Source: Cupriavidus sp. WGlv3 (GTDB lineage: Bacteria > Pseudomonadota > Gammaproteobacteria > Burkholderiales > Burkholderiaceae). From it: a stretch of DNA of 64,000 nucleotides. The DNA lies in assembly GCF_023952475.1 (NCBI RefSeq), contig NZ_JALHRX010000023.1, positions 1 to 64,000 on the forward strand, given 5' to 3'. Under the pieces are notes generated by a model. The model was not told where the DNA came from. It saw only the letters and a list, made by a program, of their open reading frames with translations, and made no database searches. The stretch's first letter is position 1, and each line of letters opens with the position of its first letter. Positions 60,376 through 64,000 of this stretch are shown here, piece by piece. The position numbers and the translations under genes are program-made.

Positions 60376-61983
60376 TTAGCGGACCTGCGGCGGAACTTCA
60401 AAGGTGTGGAACGGCGCCGGCGACGGCACGGTCCACTCCAGGCCCTCGGCGCCATCCCAGGGCTTGTCCGAGGCTTGCTGGCCGCCGCGGTACGACGGCA
60501 GCACCACGAAGAAGAAGAAATACACCTGCATCAGGCCGAAGCCGAGCGCACCGATCGACGCGATCGCGTTGAAGTCGGCGAACTGGGTCGGGTAGTCGGC
60601 ATAGCGGCGCGGCATGCCCGCCAGGCCCAGGAAGTGCATCGGGAAGAAGGTCACGTTGAAGAAGATCAGCGAACCCCAGAAGTGGATCTGGCCGCGAGCC
60701 TCGTTGTACATGAACCCGCTCCACTTCGGACCCCAGTAGTAGAAGCCCGCGAACAGCGCGAACAGCGAGCCGGCCACCAACACATAGTGGAAGTGCGCCA
60801 CGATGAAGTAGGTGTCCTGCAGCTGGATGTCGATCGGGGCCACGGCCGGCATCAGGCCGGTGAAGCCGCCGATGGTGAACACGAAGATAAAGCCGATCGC
60901 GAACAGCATCGGGGTCTCGAAGGTCATCGAGCCGCGCCACATGGTGGCGATCCAGTTGAAGATCTTCACCGCGGTCGGCACCGCGATCAGCATGGTCGCG
61001 TACATGAAGAACAGCTGGCCGGTCACCGGCATGCCGGTCGTGAACATGTGGTGGGCCCACACGATGAACGACAGGATGGCGATCGAGGCGGTGGCGTACA
61101 CCATCGAGCTGTAGCCGAACAGGCGCTTGCGCGCGAACGCCGGCACCACGTGCGAGATGATCCCGAACGCCGGCAGGATCATGATGTAGACCTCGGGGTG
61201 GCCGAAGAACCAGAAGATATGCTGGTACATCACCGGGTCGCCGCCGCCGGCGGCCGAGAAGAAGCTGGTGCCGAAGTGGCGGTCGGTCAGCACCATGGTG
61301 ATGGCGCCGGCCAGCACCGGCATCACGGCGATCAGCAGGTAGGCGGTGATCAGCCAGGTCCAGCAGAACATCGGCATCTTCATCAGCGTCATGCCGGGGG
61401 CGCGCATGTTGAGGATGGTCACGATGATGTTGATCGAGCCCATGATCGACGACGCGCCCATGATGTGCATGGCGAAAATGGCCATGTCCATGCCCGGGCC
61501 CATCTGCACCGACAGCGGCGCGTACAGGGTCCAGCCCGCGGCGGTGGCGCCGCCCGGCACGAAGAACGAACCGGCCAGCAGCAGCGCGGCAGGCGGCATC
61601 AGCCAGAAGCTGAAGTTGTTCATGCGCGCGAACGCCATGTCGGAGGCGCCGATCTGCAGCGGGATCATCCAGTTGGCGAAGCCGACGAAGGCCGGCATGA
61701 TCGCGCCGAACACCATCACCAGGCCGTGCATGGTGGTGAACTGGTTGAACAGCTCGGGGCGGAAGAACTGCAGGCCCGGCTCGAACAGCTCCAGGCGGAT
61801 CAGCAGTGCCAGCACGCCGCCCGACAGCAGCATGATGAACGAGAACAGCAGGTACAGCGTACCGATGTCCTTGTGGTTGGTGGCGAACAGCCAGCGGCGC
61901 CAGCCATGCGGGTGATCGTGCGCGTGGTCGTCATGCGCGTGATCGTGCGGATGGGCGAGTGCGTCCGGGGTAGCAGTACTCAT
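60376..61983 (-). CDS. ctaD: Cytochrome c oxidase subunit I
   Basis: Heme-copper oxidase core of 535 residues with twelve helices. Histidine ligands are in TMHGLVMVFG (heme a), WFFGHPEVYIMILPAFG (CuB His and cross-linked Tyr), AHHMFTTGMP (CuB) and VAHFHYVLVAGSLFA (hemes a and a3). The EVYI motif puts it in the A family. The N-terminal His/Asp-rich stretch (HDHAHDDHAHDH) is not conserved. It starts 38 bases after ctaC stops. Predominantly an aa3-type enzyme. Confidence 0.98.
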   Translation of the reverse strand: MSTATPDALAHPHDHAHDDHAHDHPHGWRRWLFATNHKDIGTLYLLFSFIMLLSGGVLALLIRLELFEPGLQFFRPELFNQFTTMHGLVMVFGAIMPAFVGFANWMIPLQIGASDMAFARMNNFSFWLMPPAALLLAGSFFVPGGATAAGWTLYAPLSVQMGPGMDMAIFAMHIMGASSIMGSINIIVTILNMRAPGMTLMKMPMFCWTWLITAYLLIAVMPVLAGAITMVLTDRHFGTSFFSAAGGGDPVMYQHIFWFFGHPEVYIMILPAFGIISHVVPAFARKRLFGYSSMVYATASIAILSFIVWAHHMFTTGMPVTGQLFFMYATMLIAVPTAVKIFNWIATMWRGSMTFETPMLFAIGFIFVFTIGGFTGLMPAVAPIDIQLQDTYFIVAHFHYVLVAGSLFALFAGFYYWGPKWSGFMYNEARGQIHFWGSLIFFNVTFFPMHFLGLAGMPRRYADYPTQFADFNAIASIGALGFGLMQVYFFFFVVLPSYRGGQQASDKPWDGAEGLEWTVPSPAPFHTFEVPPQVR

Positions 61984-62021
61984 CGCAAATGCTCCTCTAA
62001 TCCTGTTCTGTCTTCAGCGGG

Positions 62022-63284
62022 TCAGCCCGCGACGCGGTTGCCCGCGAGGCTGGCCTGCTTGTCAGCCTGAGCGGCCGGCTTGGCTTCGGCCTTCGGCGCT
62101 TCGCCGCCGGCCGCGCCGCCGCCTTCGGGGAACTTGCCCGCGCGGGCGCCCACGAATTCGCTCGGCTGGATCACTTCACCCGTCTTGTTGCTCCAGGCGT
62201 TGCGCGTATAGGTCATGACCGTGGCCAGCTCGGTGTCCGACAGCTGCTTCCACGACGGCATGCCACCCTTGCCTTCCAGCAGCATGTGCATCTGGCCGGC
62301 CTTCGGGCCGTTCACGATCTTGGAGCCGTCCAGCGCCGGGAACGCGCCGCCGCCCTTGCCGTTGGGCTGGTGGCAGACCGCGCAGTTGGCGGCGTAGATC
62401 TTCTCGCCGCGCACCTTGGCTTCGTCCAGGGTCCAGGTCTTGTTGGGATCGTCGGCCTTGGCCGCCAGCTCCTTTTTCTTGCCGTCGACCCACTTGGTGT
62501 AGTCTGCGTCGGAGACCACGCGCACCACGATCGGCATGAAGGCGTGTTCCTTGCCGCACAGCTCGGCGCACTGGCCGCGGTACACGCCGATCTTCTCGGC
62601 CTTGAACCAGGTGTCGCGCACGAAGCCCGGGATCGCATCCTGCTTGACGCCGAAGGCGGGGATCATCCAGGCGTGGATCACGTCGTTGGCGGTGGTGACG
62701 ATGCGGATCTTCTTGTTGACCGGCACCACTAGCTCGTTGTCCACCTCCATCAGGTAGGTGTTCGACTTGGCCTGCTCGTTGTTGATCTGCTCGCGCGGGG
62801 TGGTCAGGGTCGACACGAAGGAGATGCCCTCGCCTTCGCCCTTCAGGTAGTCATAGCCCCACTTCCACTGGTAGCCGGTGGCCTTGATGGTGACGTCGGA
62901 GTTGGTGGTGTCCTTCATCGCGACCACGGTCTTGGTGGCCGGCAGCGCCATCGCGATCACGATCAGGAACGGGACGATGGTCCACACCACCTCGACGGTG
63001 ATGCTCTCGTGGAAGGAGGCGGGCTTGGCGCCCTTGGCCTTGCGGTGCGTGAAGATGGAATAAAACATCACGGCGAACACCGCGATGAAGATCACTGTGC
63101 AGATGATCAGCATCATCCAGTTCAGCCAGTGAATCTGTTCGGCGATCTTGGTAACCGGCTCGGTCAGGTTGAGCTGGCGCACGGCGGGGCCGCCCGGCAT
63201 GTCGCTGACCGCGGACGCCGCCTGGCTGGCAAGCAGGGACGCGCCGGCCAGACAAACTGCGGATGCCTTCTTCCACATTTTCAT
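62022..63284 (-). CDS. ctaC: Cytochrome c oxidase subunit II with fused cytochrome c domain
   Basis: Subunit II of 420 residues: signal peptide, two transmembrane helices (about 53-77 and 97-117), then the CuA cupredoxin domain with ligands His204, Cys239, Glu241, Cys243, His247 and Met250. A cytochrome c domain follows, heme-binding CAVCH at residues 301-305 and axial Met in GKGGMPSW. The tail is Ala/Glu-rich. The fusion makes it caa3-like. The start MKMWKK may be at 63284 or 63278; the ribosome binding site is weak. A 16-base palindrome lies 19 bases upstream. Confidence 0.96.
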   Translation of the reverse strand: MKMWKKASAVCLAGASLLASQAASAVSDMPGGPAVRQLNLTEPVTKIAEQIHWLNWMMLIICTVIFIAVFAVMFYSIFTHRKAKGAKPASFHESITVEVVWTIVPFLIVIAMALPATKTVVAMKDTTNSDVTIKATGYQWKWGYDYLKGEGEGISFVSTLTTPREQINNEQAKSNTYLMEVDNELVVPVNKKIRIVTTANDVIHAWMIPAFGVKQDAIPGFVRDTWFKAEKIGVYRGQCAELCGKEHAFMPIVVRVVSDADYTKWVDGKKKELAAKADDPNKTWTLDEAKVRGEKIYAANCAVCHQPNGKGGGAFPALDGSKIVNGPKAGQMHMLLEGKGGMPSWKQLSDTELATVMTYTRNAWSNKTGEVIQPSEFVGARAGKFPEGGGAAGGEAPKAEAKPAAQADKQASLAGNRVAG

Positions 63285-63302
63285 TTGTTATCTACCCAAT
63301 TT

Positions 63303-63318
63303 ACAGATTCAAATCTGT
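63303..63318. repeat. Sixteen-base palindrome in the ctaC leader
   Basis: ACAGATT-CA-AATCTGT is a perfect 7-bp inverted repeat, 19 bases upstream of the ctaC start and 25 bases after the DUF2244 stop. Operator-like; no known factor was matched. Confidence 0.6.
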
Positions 63319-63342
63319 CCCCGCCGCCGCTTCCGCCGCCTC

Positions 63343-63852
63343 TCAGAGGCGGCGCAAGGCAGCTGCGAGCTCCTGCGCGAACTTGCGTCGCCGGTACGGG
63401 TCCACGTAACACCCCACCTGTACCGCGCACCTGCCCGAGCGCAGCGTCACCAGCGCACGGAACGATTCACCCAGTTCGATCCGCACCCAGCACGGATTGA
63501 ATTCCTGGCGCGTCACCCGTCCGGCGCTGGCTGTCTCCACGACCAGCGTACCGTCGGTGATGCTGACGCGCTCATAGTCCGTCGCATGGCGCGCATACAC
63601 AAGCAGGGCGATGCCCAGCCCGATCAGCTCGATGCTGGCAAACGGCAGCACGAGCCACGACCCTTGCCAGGCGAAAAACAACGCGATGGCAAGCGAAACC
63701 GTGAGGATCGAGAGGTAAAACCAGCCGACCTGGCGTGGACTCAGCGAGCAGTTCCGCTTCATCAGCCAGTCGTGGGGCGAGGAGGAAGGTCCGTCGAGAT
63801 TTCCGCCGGAGTCACCACCTGCCGTCTGGAATGCGATACCCAAGTCTTGCAT
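63343..63852 (-). CDS. DUF2244 domain membrane protein
   Basis: Protein of 169 residues with two adjacent transmembrane helices (about 50-90, WFYLSILTVSLAIALFF and LPFASIELIGLGIALLV). The DUF2244 pattern includes RNCSLSPRQVGWFYLSI and the C-terminal GRCAVQVGCYVDPYRRRKFAQELAAAL. Located just before the oxidase structural genes in many alpha- and betaproteobacteria; role unknown. The start at MQDLGIAFQTAGG was chosen; the frame opens 34 codons further. It leads the operon. Confidence 0.85.
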   Translation of the reverse strand: MQDLGIAFQTAGGDSGGNLDGPSSSPHDWLMKRNCSLSPRQVGWFYLSILTVSLAIALFFAWQGSWLVLPFASIELIGLGIALLVYARHATDYERVSITDGTLVVETASAGRVTRQEFNPCWVRIELGESFRALVTLRSGRCAVQVGCYVDPYRRRKFAQELAAALRRL

Positions 63853-63962
63853 CGCCAACCACTCTGCATCGGATGCACACCCGGGACGATGGCGTCCGGA
63901 CCGCACAGTGCGTGCAAACCAGGACGTTCTTGTGCCAGGGGACCACTGCGACAAACTGGCGC

Positions 63963-63991
63963 ATTATAGGGCGCTTCCCATACACGGACAA
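63963..63991 (-). promoter_or_regulatory. Sigma-70 promoter for the DUF2244-oxidase operon
   Basis: On the minus strand TTGTCC, then a 17-base spacer, then TATAAT (perfect -10, four of six in -35). The predicted start of transcription is near 63956, about 104 bases before the DUF2244 start. It fits a promoter for the whole leftward oxidase cluster. Confidence 0.7.
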
Positions 63992-64000
63992 GGGCGCGAC

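Noticed and set aside
60406..62070. Open frame of about 550 codons antisense to ctaD
   Set aside because: Shadow of a GC-rich gene; residue make-up is His/Gln/Arg/Glu and has no membrane or domain pattern.

Overview
The window is a high-GC, gene-dense stretch of a betaproteobacterial main chromosome, most likely Cupriavidus or a close Burkholderiales/Ralstonia relative. The evidence is the gene order (kdsD-lptC-lptA-lptB-rpoN-hpf-ptsN-hprK-rapZ; lolB-ispE-tRNA-Gln-prs-rplY-pth; ctaCDGE with SURF1, ctaA, ctaB and SCO next to rpoH) and the protein sequences. There is no insertion sequence, prophage, CRISPR array or rRNA operon. Nearly everything is core housekeeping or conserved accessory content.

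Layout. 0-11 kb: an RcnB-like periplasmic protein, a membrane diguanylate cyclase, ssb, an MFS exporter divergent from uvrA, a frameshifted secreted-protein gene, a periplasmic histidine phosphatase, an adenosine-specific-kinase-family protein and a Na/Pi cotransporter with a PhoU-like tail. 11-16 kb: a LysE exporter, apt, a DJ-1/PfpI protein, a ribbon-helix-helix protein and a Kef-type K+/H+ antiporter. 16-25 kb: the LPS-transport/sigma-54/PTS-Ntr block, followed by a PsiF-repeat protein and a LON-domain protein. 25-30 kb: mutY, a dynamin-like GTPase and mutM. 30-36 kb: a TPR protein, lolB, ispE, tRNA-Gln(TTG), prs, rplY and pth. 36-45 kb: a PhoX-type phosphatase, ferredoxin, coaD, rsmD, two M16 peptidase-family proteins, ftsY, maiA and a fumarylacetoacetate-hydrolase-family protein. 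46-51 kb: an ANTAR regulator (NasT type), a nitrate-type ABC transporter and ybiB. 51-64 kb: pirin, rpoH and the complete aa3/caa3-type cytochrome c oxidase and heme A assembly cluster.

Regulatory content is the most interesting part. The leader of the nitrate-type transporter contains, in order, a sigma-54 -24/-12 promoter, two hairpins with six-base loops carrying A at position 1 and G at position 4 (the ANTAR RNA-target signature), and an intrinsic terminator just before the first gene. The ANTAR protein is encoded immediately upstream, and its receiver lacks the phosphoacceptor aspartate. rpoH is preceded by a perfect CIRCE element, which implies HrcA control of sigma-32. The PhoX gene has a well-placed Pho box. 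mutM and the TPR gene share a perfect palindrome carrying back-to-back -10-like hexamers. Several other inverted repeats (before the frameshifted gene, between apt and the DJ-1 gene, and in the coxB leader) have no assigned factor.

How the genes work together: the 16-24 kb block links Kdo/LPS assembly (KdsD, LptABC) with nitrogen-type signalling (RpoN, EIIA-Ntr, HprK, RapZ). RpoN encoded here would read the sigma-54 promoter at 46.9 kb. The terminal cluster builds a complete heme-copper oxidase: structural subunits I, II (cytochrome c-fused) and III, CuB insertion (CtaG), CuA insertion (SCO proteins), heme A synthesis (CtaA, CtaB) and SURF1. No gene system here is clearly without precedent; the novelty lies in regulatory architecture and a few protein oddities.
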